11,269 nucleotides of DNA from CAUTVF01 sp963541805 (GTDB taxonomy: Bacteria; Pseudomonadota; Alphaproteobacteria; Rs-D84; CASDRH01), in the NCBI GenBank assembly GCA_963541805.1, contig CAUTVF010000028.1, forward strand, positions 1 to 11,269. Reading direction: 5' to 3'. Shown piece by piece: positions 1 through 6,494 of this stretch. Position 1 is the stretch's first letter, and each line of letters begins with the position of its first letter. Below the pieces are notes generated by a model. That model worked only from the letters and a program-made list of their open reading frames with translations. It ran no database searches and had not been told where the DNA came from. The position numbers were made by a program, and so were the translations under genes.

Positions 1-278
1 GTATGTGGAATTGTTTTCCAACTAATATTTCTGATATTGAAGTAAGTTACGATTCTGTCAATCAAGTTGAAACATTTACGGTTGATTTTAGTTTTAGTCA
101 TTTTACCATTAATGAATTAAAATCAAATTCTGGTAATTTAACTGATAGACTAATACAAGACGGCATTTTAGGACTTGTTGGAAGTATTGCAAACGGAGCT
201 GTTCAAAGTCTTGTAAATTATGGATCAAAGTTAGTTAGCTCTGTAATTTCCGGGGCAAGCTGGCTATTTAATTGGTAA
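1..278 (+). CDS. Tail-tube-like (T4 gp19-type) protein, 3' fragment
   Basis: This is the C-terminal part of a gene that begins before the window; the reading frame is open to base 1 and the first ATG (base 3) is probably internal. The visible residues contain the closing strands of a phage tail-tube fold: a FPT-x-I-S-x-I-E turn followed by an alternating strand ending in ETFTVDFSFSHF. It aligns with residues 198-231 of the complete protein at 427-1212 (AFPTGMG..., EFSVTFTFSDL), so the two are paralogues. After the tube domain comes a tail of about 55 residues rich in Gly, Ser and aliphatic residues, ending in WLFNW. T4 tail tubes lack such a long tail, so this may be a tube initiator or baseplate-proximal tube protein (gp48/gp54-like) rather than the main gp19. 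It would act in virion assembly. The tube-family assignment is good; the exact subunit is unresolved. Confidence 0.72.
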   Translation, partial: MWNCFPTNISDIEVSYDSVNQVETFTVDFSFSHFTINELKSNSGNLTDRLIQDGILGLVGSIANGAVQSLVNYGSKLVSSVISGASWLFNW

Positions 279-301
279 TTTCAAATATTTTGGACATTAA
301 A

Positions 302-350
302 AAATTACTAATTTTATGCATTTGAAGTGCGTTTTAAATTACTAATTTTA
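302..350. repeat. 15-bp direct repeat between the two tail-tube genes
   Basis: The sequence AAATTACTAATTTTA occurs at 302-316 and again, identically, at 336-350, 34 bp apart, in the 148-bp gap between the two tail-tube genes. The second copy overlaps the left arm of a small hairpin. The gap otherwise shows no gene. The repeat could be a duplicated regulatory site or a relic of the duplication that made the paralogous genes. Confidence 0.7.
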
Positions 351-375
351 ACCCTCGGTTAAGTTTAGTTATTTT
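348..375 (+). terminator. Candidate terminator hairpin after the first tail-tube gene
   Basis: TTAACC (348-353), loop CTC, GGTTAA (357-362) form a perfect 6-bp stem, followed by a T-rich stretch (GTTTAGTTATTTTT). A similar AACC-NNN-GGTT hairpin follows the second tail-tube gene at 1239-1249. The stem is short, so termination may be partial. Confidence 0.45.
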
Positions 376-426
376 TGAAGTTAGGCAAGTTATTAAAATT
401 AAAAAAAAAATATTAAAAGGTAAAAA

Positions 427-1212
427 ATGGCAGGTGAAACCTCTATTTTAGATTCTGCTTATAATAAAGCGGCCAATACAAAATGGAATTATACTATATC
501 TGATATTAAGGAAGCCCTCGGTAAGGGTATGTCACTTAGATCAAACAAATATTTACTCGAAATTCCAGTCCCTGGAACACTTAGTAAAAAAGTTGCAATC
601 TTAGCAAGAGGAGCAAGTTTTCCTGAATATAATATTGGTAAAGTAGAACTCTGGCATAAAGGCAGAAAATATATGATCAGAGGCGAAAAAGATATACCTG
701 GCGAAATAACTTTTAATTTTATTGATAGTTCTGAAATGGTGTTAAGAAGGTGTTTTGAGGAATGGATGGCGGATGTCGATAATTCGGAGCCGAAAGGAGC
801 AAACGCATTATCTGGAATTTTTGGTAATTCATATGGATCAATTGGGGATATTGCAAATACTGTAATATCAGCCATTAATAAAGCAAGATCGGCATTTAGT
901 ATTACAAGTATTACTCAACTTTCTGATTTAGTTATTGGCAAAACTCATCAAGCAAAATATCAATCTTATATCAATATTTGGCAACTTGATCAAAATGGTA
1001 AGTCAGTATTTGGATATCGGCTGACTAATGCATTTCCAACCGGAATGGGTGCAACTGAATTTACTGATGAAACAGAAAATCAACTGACAGAATTTTCCGT
1101 TACTTTTACGTTTTCTGATTTAACTCCAATTAATGGCAATGCATCGACTCGCGAAATTTTAAGCAAAATTACTGGAATTAAATTTAATAATTTAAAAGAA
1201 TCTTTAACTTAA
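427..1212 (+). CDS. Tail-tube protein (T4 gp19-type), second copy
   Basis: A 261-residue structural protein with the plan of the T4 tail-tube family. After a short N-terminal region, residues 41-64 form a strand pair (LLEIPVPG ... VAILARGASFP). Residues 69-100 carry the K-V-E-L-W-H-K-G-R strand and the G-E-I-T-F-N-F strand. At 106-117 is the LRRCFEEWMADV helix that corresponds to the R-x-F-x-x-W helix typical of gp19. Residues 179-231 form the closing sheet with NAFPTG and EFSVTFTF. Residues about 120-175 look like an insertion relative to the compact T4 tube (T4 gp19 is about 163 aa), which fits a baseplate-proximal tube protein or a decorated tube. The ATG is preceded by TTAAAAGGTAAAAA, a good ribosome binding site. 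It is the paralogue of the partial gene just upstream. Which of the two is the major tube subunit cannot be told here. Confidence 0.78.
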   Translation: MAGETSILDSAYNKAANTKWNYTISDIKEALGKGMSLRSNKYLLEIPVPGTLSKKVAILARGASFPEYNIGKVELWHKGRKYMIRGEKDIPGEITFNFIDSSEMVLRRCFEEWMADVDNSEPKGANALSGIFGNSYGSIGDIANTVISAINKARSAFSITSITQLSDLVIGKTHQAKYQSYINIWQLDQNGKSVFGYRLTNAFPTGMGATEFTDETENQLTEFSVTFTFSDLTPINGNASTREILSKITGIKFNNLKESLT

Positions 1213-1238
1213 TTTTGAATTTAAATCTAACGCTTTTT

Positions 1239-1258
1239 AACCGCAGGTTTATAAAACC
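1239..1258 (+). terminator. Small hairpin(s) just after the second tail-tube gene
   Basis: Two mutually exclusive stems are visible: AACC-GCA-GGTT (1239-1249) and GGTTT-ATA-AAACC (1246-1258). The first matches the hairpin after the upstream paralogue in stem sequence. They lie directly before the long AT hairpin at 1266-1313 and probably act with it to end the + strand transcript. Confidence 0.4.
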
Positions 1259-1265
1259 CATTTAT

Positions 1266-1313
1266 AAAAATTTTTTATTTGTATATATAAATTTATATAC
1301 AAATAAATTTTTA
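1266..1313. terminator. Long AT hairpin between convergent genes (bidirectional terminator candidate)
   Basis: The arms TTATTTGTATATA (1275-1287) and TATATACAAATAA (1294-1306) are perfectly complementary around a 6-nt loop. The pairing continues outward past a 3-nt bulge through AAAAATTT/AAATTTTT to about 1266 and 1313. It sits exactly where the + strand tail genes (ending 1212) and the minus strand operon (ending 1336) converge. It has A/T tracts on both sides, so either transcript would run from stem into a T-containing stretch. The lack of G+C in the stem makes it weaker than a classical terminator, but its placement is strong support. Confidence 0.62.
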
Positions 1314-1335
1314 TGTGTTTAAAAAGTTTGAATTT

Positions 1336-1620
1336 TTAAAATTGAACTAAAATCATTTTTGCATCGGGTCTTACATCAAAAAGAACAGTTCTATTTGAAT
1401 CCAAAATCGGTTTGATGAAATCTGAATACGTTTCTGGATTTATAACTTTTGTAGTATTTGTATCATATATAACAATATTTTTAGCATTTTTGTTAATTAA
1501 AACTCCGTTTGAACCTTCGAATCTGCTATGAATTGCAAAACTATAAAATCCGAATCCAACAAAAATACCAAAAATGAATGTAAACAAATATGTATTAAAA
1601 ATAAATTTTAGAATTCCCAT
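1336..1620 (-). CDS. Small single-span membrane protein
   Basis: A 94-residue protein of unknown function. Residues about 4-31 (ILKFIFNTYLFTFIFGIFVG and following) form one strongly hydrophobic helix. This is followed by a soluble domain with mixed strand/helix character (ILINKNAKNIVIYDTNTT ..., ending MILVQF). The likely topology is an N-terminal anchor with the C-terminal domain on one side of the membrane. The ATG at 1620 was chosen because AGGA stands 7 nt upstream; a TTG at 1626 would add two residues but sits against the ribosome binding site. It is the last gene of the minus-strand block and has its own promoter (1639-1673), nearly identical to one 9 kb away. No paralogy with the two-helix membrane proteins at 10151-11269 is evident. 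Confidence 0.6.
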   Translation of the reverse strand: MGILKFIFNTYLFTFIFGIFVGFGFYSFAIHSRFEGSNGVLINKNAKNIVIYDTNTTKVINPETYSDFIKPILDSNRTVLFDVRPDAKMILVQF

Positions 1621-1638
1621 TTCCAAATCCTTTCTTTT

Positions 1639-1673
1639 GTTATAATTATATATTATTATAACTTAAAAATCAA
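1639..1673 (-). promoter_or_regulatory. Sigma70-type promoter with overlapping dyad (copy 1)
   Basis: Reading the minus strand, TTGATT (1673-1668), a 17-bp spacer and TATAAT (1650-1645) form a near-consensus promoter about 25 bp before the 1620 start codon. A perfect inverted repeat, GTTATAAT-N8-ATTATAAC (1662-1639), straddles the -10 box and is a plausible repressor or phage-factor binding site. More than 30 bases including this dyad are identical at 10721-10755. The promoter lies in the gap after the metallophosphoesterase gene. Confidence 0.72.
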
Positions 1674-1691
1674 TTAATTTTAAAGCTAAAA

Positions 1692-2234
1692 TTAGATTTT
1701 GAATTCAACAATATTAAAGGATTTTGGATCCGCATCAATACAACAATTGATTCTTAGAATTCCATTTTCAGTGAAAGAACTTGTATTATTGTGAGTATGG
1801 CCGTGGTAAATTGTAGTTATTTTTCGTGTTTTTAGAATATTAAATAAGTATCGGTGATATTCTGGAATTAAACTTGGGTATCCATTTAGAGGATAATGAC
1901 AAAATAAGATAGTATCCTTTACTAAATAATCACAAACAAACGAAAATCCAATTTCTTTTAATTGTGAATCATTTAGCCAAGCATCGTGATTTCCCCTTAT
2001 AAATATTTTCTTTCCATTTATTGAATTTATAATTTGTTTACATTTTTCAATTGATTTTTTCTTGGACAGCGCCAAATCACCGAGGTATATTAATAAATCA
2101 TCTTTTCCGATTTTTGAGTTCAAATATTTAATCATTAATTCAGTATAATTTTCAATCGACTCACAAAATCGATTACAATAAATCATAATATTATCGTGAA
2201 ATAAGTGAAAATCGGATGTTACAAATATTCTCAT
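1692..2234 (-). CDS. Calcineurin-like metallophosphoesterase
   Basis: A complete 180-residue metallophosphoesterase. All the dinuclear-metal motifs of the family are present in order: D8-F-H10, G52-D53-L, G81-N82-H83-D84, H113 (FCHYPL) and G145-H146-T147-H148. The order and spacing match small phage and bacterial phosphodiesterases of the YfcE/MPE type. The N-terminal MRIFVTSDFH is the usual opening of such enzymes. The substrate cannot be read from the sequence; candidates are cyclic nucleotides, ADP-ribose phosphates or nucleic-acid ends. The ATG is preceded only by A-rich sequence with a weak AAAAAAAGC, so translation may depend on the gene upstream, 25 bp away. No signal peptide is present, so it is cytoplasmic. 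The fold call is secure; the biological role is open. Confidence 0.85.
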   Translation of the reverse strand: MRIFVTSDFHLFHDNIMIYCNRFCESIENYTELMIKYLNSKIGKDDLLIYLGDLALSKKKSIEKCKQIINSINGKKIFIRGNHDAWLNDSQLKEIGFSFVCDYLVKDTILFCHYPLNGYPSLIPEYHRYLFNILKTRKITTIYHGHTHNNTSSFTENGILRINCCIDADPKSFNIVEFKI

Positions 2235-2259
2235 ATTTTAGCTTTTTTTAATTTTAAAA

Positions 2260-2853
2260 TTAACTTTTAAAGGCATTGTGATTTTTGAATCCGCCTTTTG
2301 ATTTTTTTGATGTATTCTTTTGTGGCGAATCATTTGAAATTCTTTTAAGTTTTTTCGAACCTCTCGATGCTGCATTTGCTTTTGCTTTTTTATACATTTC
2401 TTCGGAGCTAATTCCATTTACAAAAGTGGAATAATCGGCAAGCGCAATTTCTTTTATATTTTCATTAGGAATTACGAGACTTCTACTCGAGATTCTTTTT
2501 TTAATATACAGTCGAACAACTGGTCTAAAGACCATTTTTCGAATTAGGCTCTTTGCTTGAGCATATGAAAATTGAAGCGGTTTTGATTCTTTTATATTTT
2601 GTTTATTTGATTTTAATATATACCTTAGCATAGAAATCTTCATTGCTTTTGGCATCCAGTGCCAGTTAAGTCCAAGAACATATCCGGGGCTGACAGAAAG
2701 AACAAATATGCACGGGGTTGCATCATATAGTAAAGTTTTGTCTTTTGCGTTGTATCTAAAAAACAGCCAATTTCCTGGTCTTAGATTTTTAGTAGTATTT
2801 GTTAATTTTGTCTTTATAAGCTTTTGAACTAGTGCTAAAGTATTTTGAGCCAT
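2260..2853 (-). CDS. Conserved phage protein with GLNxHxxP motif and basic tail
   Basis: A 197-residue protein with two parts. Residues 24-80 have the pattern LRPGNWLFFRYNAK ... LLYDATPCIFVLSV ... GLNWHWMP (61-68). I associate this with a family recurrent in T4-like myoviruses (typical form: P-G-x-x-x-F-x-Y-x-x-K, YYD-x-x-P, GLNLHYLP). I recall inconsistent product names for that family, so I give no function. Residues about 155-197 are a Lys/Ser/Asn-rich tail (SKKLKR, SKKSKGG) that looks disordered and could bind DNA or RNA. The ATG overlaps the stop of the 62-aa gene as TAATG, so the two are translationally coupled; an AAGGA lies 12 nt upstream, farther than usual. A virion or DNA-end role is possible but unproven. 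Confidence 0.6.
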   Translation of the reverse strand: MAQNTLALVQKLIKTKLTNTTKNLRPGNWLFFRYNAKDKTLLYDATPCIFVLSVSPGYVLGLNWHWMPKAMKISMLRYILKSNKQNIKESKPLQFSYAQAKSLIRKMVFRPVVRLYIKKRISSRSLVIPNENIKEIALADYSTFVNGISSEEMYKKAKANAASRGSKKLKRISNDSPQKNTSKKSKGGFKNHNAFKS

Positions 2854-3041
2854 TAATTTTTACGATCCTTAATTAAAAACATTTTATTTTTTGTATTTAC
2901 TAATTTTTTGAGAATATCTGAAATTGCAATTTTAGAATCCCAAAAATCCAAATCTTTATCAATTTTAGATCGAAAATCTAAAAGATCCGAAATCAAAGAA
3001 TCAATTGCATCTTTAAAATCTTGTTTTTGTTTTGAATCCAT
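2853..3041 (-). CDS. 62-aa charged helical protein after the radical SAM gene
   Basis: A small protein with no recognised family. It is strongly charged and probably helical: D/K-rich segments around DSLISDLLDFRSKIDKDLDF with a heptad-like spacing of Ile, Leu and Phe suggest a short coiled coil or helical hairpin. It contains no Cys and few Gly. The start at 3041 was chosen over upstream in-frame starts (to 3158) because AAAGGATTTAAA directly precedes this ATG and because a longer protein would run back into the radical SAM gene. It begins 20 bp after that gene's stop and overlaps the next gene by 1 nt (TAATG). It could be a helper or substrate of the radical SAM enzyme, or unrelated. Confidence 0.6.
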   Translation of the reverse strand: MDSKQKQDFKDAIDSLISDLLDFRSKIDKDLDFWDSKIAISDILKKLVNTKNKMFLIKDRKN

Positions 3042-3060
3042 TTTAAATCCTTTTAAAAAA

Positions 3061-4056
3061 TTATAAATAAAAATCGTGTCTAAAATAATTAGCGTCCGAA
3101 ATTTTAGTTCCGAATTCCGGTTCAAATTCTGGAATTGACTGCGGTTCAAATCCATCACATATATAAAAATATTTACACTTCATACATTTGATGTCTTTAA
3201 CATAATTTCGAATTCTATTTTGTTTTGCACAATCAAAAATAGTTGAAATTGGCTTATAATCATACCAAGCCAAATTCCAATCGTAGATATCATAAATATG
3301 TTGATAATATCCAACTACATATTTTTCAAATCCTTTCATTTGGCAGAAGGGAACATATCTTACATTCTTATATTTTATTTTAGATTTGTTTAAAAAATTT
3401 TTAATTGGTTTGAGTAATTCTGAATATTTAATATTTTTTAAATTACTTGCACAATCAAAATAATTAAGAGGTAAAAAATTAATTTCAAATGGATTTATAG
3501 ATTCTACAACATTATAGAAATCAGTGTCAACTAGACTATAATTAAATTGAATAATTGTTGAATTAATTCTTATTTTAATATTTAATTTTTTTGCATTTTC
3601 AATTGCTTTTATAATTTTATTATATGAGTTTGGAACTCCGGTAATTAAATTGTGAGTATTTCCAACGGAATGCAAGCTAAATAGAATTTCAGAAAGCCCG
3701 AATTCTTTTGCTTTAGCAATAAAGTCGAAATTACTGAATTTTATGCCATTCGATAAACAACTTATTTTGACTTGTTTTGATTGCAAATATTCAAGTATTT
3801 TAAAAAAATCCTTATGAATACTTGATTCACCACCAGATAGATCAAAGTCTCGACAACCTAAATCATATAGAGTATCAATGCGCTTTTTAATAATTTCAAA
3901 TGGAGTAAATTCATTTAATTTTGATTTATAATAACAAAAAAAGCATTTGTAATTACATTGATAACCGGTATCAAGTTTTGATCTCATACAAATATTATCA
4001 AAATTCGGTTTTATACCGCAAGTTGATAATTCTTGTATTTGTTTCGACGTTAGCAT
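3061..4056 (-). CDS. Radical SAM protein with C-terminal auxiliary-cluster (SPASM/twitch-like) motif
   Basis: A 331-residue radical SAM enzyme. The SAM-binding [4Fe-4S] motif is C34-x3-C38-x2-C41 (CNYKCFFC). The GGE motif is at 75-77 (DLSGGES). Strand residues I99-S-C-L-S-N-G and the FSLHS segment at 126-130 fit the partial TIM barrel. Near the C terminus, C276 and C291-x2-C294-x5-C300 match the cysteine spacing of twitch/SPASM auxiliary clusters, and C238 could be a further ligand. Enzymes with this layout usually modify peptides or proteins, or remodel small molecules; the substrate here is unknown. It has a clear AGGATTTTAAA ribosome binding site at ATG 4056. It follows the gp26-like baseplate gene by 25 bp and precedes the 62-aa gene. 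It is distinct from QueE, which is the other radical SAM protein in this window. Confidence 0.88.
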   Translation of the reverse strand: MLTSKQIQELSTCGIKPNFDNICMRSKLDTGYQCNYKCFFCYYKSKLNEFTPFEIIKKRIDTLYDLGCRDFDLSGGESSIHKDFFKILEYLQSKQVKISCLSNGIKFSNFDFIAKAKEFGLSEILFSLHSVGNTHNLITGVPNSYNKIIKAIENAKKLNIKIRINSTIIQFNYSLVDTDFYNVVESINPFEINFLPLNYFDCASNLKNIKYSELLKPIKNFLNKSKIKYKNVRYVPFCQMKGFEKYVVGYYQHIYDIYDWNLAWYDYKPISTIFDCAKQNRIRNYVKDIKCMKCKYFYICDGFEPQSIPEFEPEFGTKISDANYFRHDFYL

Positions 4057-4081
4057 TTTAAAATCCTAAAATTAATAAGCA

Positions 4082-4804
4082 TTATCGAATCCCGGATTTT
4101 TTGGCTTTATTAATTTCCTGAATTTCCTGATTTATCATTTCTGAAAATATTTCGCGTTCATACGGATAAATATCATTTAATAAAGCGCTCATTGAAACTC
4201 TTCCAGAATAACTAAGTCTTGTTAACGATTTATAAAAATTAAGTAAATCATATTCAGAAAAGCATCTTGCAAGCTTATTTGGATCTGCAAAATCAATTGA
4301 TAATTCTGTTTGACAATTTGGACATTTTATATGCTGAATAAAATTAAAATTAGTTCTATTTTCAATTATGTATGCTTCAAATTCATCATATTCCGAAATA
4401 TCCAAATCCTTTAATTTTTCAGAGTCGAAATATTTTTCAATATCCTCGTGATATTCATTCTTAATTCCAGGAATGTTTAGATCTTTAAAATTAGCAAAAT
4501 TAGTAATACTTGTTTTAAGTCTAAAATCATTTCTACATTTCGGACATTCAATCTGCTGATTTATAGTGTCCGAAACTGAGATCGCTCTCAATGAATATAG
4601 TATAAAAATTAATTCATTTGCATACAAATTTTCAATATTGATATTGCATTGGATATATGGATTTAAAATTAGTAAATAATCAATTAAATCATTCGCCAAA
4701 TTATTAGATTCACCTGTAGGGTGAAGTGAAATAAGGTCGCGTTCAATTTTACCTGGATATGGATGTAGGATTATTTCTCTGTCGTGGTATTTTAGCTTTT
4801 TCAT
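4082..4804 (-). CDS. T4 gp26-like baseplate hub protein with zinc knuckles
   Basis: A 240-residue member of the T4_baseplate family (T4 gp26 is about 208 aa). The diagnostic C-terminal region is FYKSLTRLSYSGRVSMSALL followed by the Y-P-Y-E-R-E-I-F signature (213-220) and a final basic helix. The N-terminal half has the L-H-P-x-G ... L-I-D-Y-L-L helical segment. Two CPxC pairs, C87-x2-C90 and C161-x2-C164, very likely form one zinc ribbon, inserted around a charged region at 105-155. In T4 this protein acts in assembly of the baseplate central hub. No clear ribosome binding site precedes the ATG at 4804; the leader is almost pure A/T. It lies between the helicase and radical SAM genes, separated by about 70 and 25 bp, so structural and replication genes are interleaved. 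Confidence 0.8.
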   Translation of the reverse strand: MKKLKYHDREIILHPYPGKIERDLISLHPTGESNNLANDLIDYLLILNPYIQCNINIENLYANELIFILYSLRAISVSDTINQQIECPKCRNDFRLKTSITNFANFKDLNIPGIKNEYHEDIEKYFDSEKLKDLDISEYDEFEAYIIENRTNFNFIQHIKCPNCQTELSIDFADPNKLARCFSEYDLLNFYKSLTRLSYSGRVSMSALLNDIYPYEREIFSEMINQEIQEINKAKKSGIR

Positions 4805-4871
4805 TTTTTAATATTTATTTATTTTTTATAATTTTAAAAATTTACGTCCAAAGGCAAAACGTTTAAACAAA

Positions 4872-6215
4872 TTAAGAATCCCAATCAAACTCAATAGCAT
4901 CAACTGCCTTCTTTGCTTCAGTATTTGTCATATCAATTACTTCTGCTTCTGAAATTGCTAAATCTGCGGTCTCATCCGTAAATCTCATATGCGCATAATC
5001 AACATTCATTGCAAATGTATCCGTTCTACCAGTATATCTATTTTTTGTAATTTTAAATATGATCTTATTTTGCTTTTTCATTTCCTCATTTTGAATTAAA
5101 AAGCACATAAAATCCGCACTCATTGCAATACCAAGAGAATCCGAAATTGCTGAATTATCAGATTCTTTATTATTAATTGCCGCTCTATTAAGTTGGGAAC
5201 AACTAATAATTGGAATATTATGCCTTTTCGCAGATGCTCGCACTTCTTCCGCAATTGATTTTAAATAACTATAAAGTCCGGCATTTGGCGTAATTAGCGA
5301 GCTCTTCATAATACCAAGATAATCTAAAAATATCAAATCAAACGTAATTCCATTCGTTTTATAAAGTTCAATAAGTTGTTCCAAATTATCTGAACTAAAC
5401 GATCCTGCGGGATAATTTTGAACATATAATTTTCCGATCTCCATATTTTTAAATTTATTAATTAGCGGATATGGATCTAAACTCTTTAAATCATATATAT
5501 TAGCATCAAGTAAATCTGCGTCTATGCGCTTCATAAACTCAAATGAATTCATCTCCATACTAACTAATAAAATATTCTTTTTTTGTAATAAGAAATCTGT
5601 TATAGAACTCGACATCATTAATGATTTACCAACACCTGGAGGAGCTAAAAATAAGTTTAGAGTTCCTGGTAAAAATCCTTCCCCAAGGCGGTTTGAAAGA
5701 TTTGAAAATCTTGTATAATTTATACCCTTTTCGGGATTTTGATAGTAATCAAATCTTTCCTCAATATTTGCATAGTTAAATCCCAAATCTGCATTTATAT
5801 TGATTAGATTCATTTTTTCAATAATTTTAAAAGCTTGCTGTTTATATGATTCGTCTTTTTTATCAATATAATCCGCACCGACCATTAATGCTTTTGTAAA
5901 TAATGAATCTTTTACAAATTTTACTGTAAAATCATCAAGAAACTTTGGTTCAATGTTTTCAGCATTTTTAATTTCTGATAATGAATTTCCTATTTGCTTT
6001 CTTACTTCAGCATTTGGAATATCTTTTGTTTTGATTGCAATTTCAAGTAAAGAAGGAACTTTATTATAGTCTTTATAAAAATCAGTTATAATTTTATATA
6101 TTTGAGAATTAGCAAAATCACTAAATATTGAAGGCTCTAAAATTGTTTTAGATTTACTAAAATATTCGGGATTTTCAATGATATTTTTTAAAATTATTTT
6201 TTCAAAATCTTGCAT
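4872..6215 (-). CDS. Replicative DNA helicase, gp41/DnaB family
   Basis: A 447-residue hexameric SF4 helicase that would unwind DNA 5'-3' at the phage fork and recruit primase. The N-terminal domain (about 1-140) is helical, as in DnaB/gp41. The RecA-like core shows Walker A A191-P-P-G-V-G-K-S198, the S-M-E-M motif with the catalytic Glu near 221, Walker B L-I-F-L-D298-Y, motif H4 I-S-C-S-Q341-L-N-R, and K-N-R393-Y-T-G as the arginine-finger region. The C terminus is acidic (IEFDWDS). Length is close to T4 gp41 (475 aa). No intein or truncation is seen. The start at 6215 has only a weak AAGTGA ribosome binding site in an 83-bp AT-rich gap that contains TATAAT-like boxes without good -35 partners. 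It follows the 64-aa gene. Confidence 0.93.
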   Translation of the reverse strand: MQDFEKIILKNIIENPEYFSKSKTILEPSIFSDFANSQIYKIITDFYKDYNKVPSLLEIAIKTKDIPNAEVRKQIGNSLSEIKNAENIEPKFLDDFTVKFVKDSLFTKALMVGADYIDKKDESYKQQAFKIIEKMNLININADLGFNYANIEERFDYYQNPEKGINYTRFSNLSNRLGEGFLPGTLNLFLAPPGVGKSLMMSSSITDFLLQKKNILLVSMEMNSFEFMKRIDADLLDANIYDLKSLDPYPLINKFKNMEIGKLYVQNYPAGSFSSDNLEQLIELYKTNGITFDLIFLDYLGIMKSSLITPNAGLYSYLKSIAEEVRASAKRHNIPIISCSQLNRAAINNKESDNSAISDSLGIAMSADFMCFLIQNEEMKKQNKIIFKITKNRYTGRTDTFAMNVDYAHMRFTDETADLAISEAEVIDMTNTEAKKAVDAIEFDWDS

Positions 6216-6298
6216 TTAATTTCACTTTTTAATTTTTTATTATACAATTTAAATTCTTTTTTATTTTTATATATTATATAATAATAAAATTAAATTTT

Positions 6299-6493
6299 TC
6301 ATTCCGCATTACCGGCAGAAACTGATTTTACAAATCCATCTGAATCAACTTCAACATCAATACAATCTGGTATCGGATCAGATTCTGAAATTCCAAGCAA
6401 AGTTCTTAAATAATTTTCAAGAATCTTTTTTGCTAATAACTTATCTTTTGTATTAACAGCTTTTGAGTTTTTCCTAACTTTTCTTAAATCCAT
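6299..6493 (-). CDS. 64-aa unknown protein coupled to queE
   Basis: A small acidic-tailed protein of unknown function. Residues 1-35 are basic and helical (MDLRKVRKNSK ... LLAKKILENYL). Residues 36-64 contain a short strand pair, CIDVEVDSDGFVKSV, and the end is AGNAE. The start at 6493 is set by the AGGAG that lies in the last codons of queE and by the one-base gap to the queE stop (TAA-A-ATG), so it is translated by coupling with queE. An in-frame extension upstream to 6574 would lie wholly inside queE and lacks a ribosome binding site. Nothing ties it directly to deazaguanine chemistry beyond its position; it could be an accessory subunit of the queE product or an unrelated helicase-adjacent protein. 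Confidence 0.6.
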   Translation of the reverse strand: MDLRKVRKNSKAVNTKDKLLAKKILENYLRTLLGISESDPIPDCIDVEVDSDGFVKSVSAGNAE

Positions 6494-6494
6494 T

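Noticed and set aside
489..875. A 128-codon open frame on the minus strand inside the second tail-tube gene
   Set aside because: It lies wholly opposite a well-supported structural gene, has no ribosome binding site and its translation looks like the reverse of a coding frame.
3042..3158. N-terminal extension of the 62-aa gene back into the radical SAM gene
   Set aside because: A strong AAAGGATTTAAA precedes the internal ATG at 3041, and the extension only reads the end of the radical SAM gene in another frame.
4805..4871. Possible T4-type late promoter (TATAAATA-like) before the gp26-like gene
   Set aside because: The leader has TATAAAAAATAAATAAAT but not an exact TATAAATA, and pure A/T sequence yields such near-matches by chance.
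6216..6298. Promoter for the helicase gene
   Set aside because: TATAAT occurs at 6239-6244 and 6273-6278 on the minus strand, but neither has a recognisable -35 at 16-18 bp; too weak to annotate in such AT-rich DNA.
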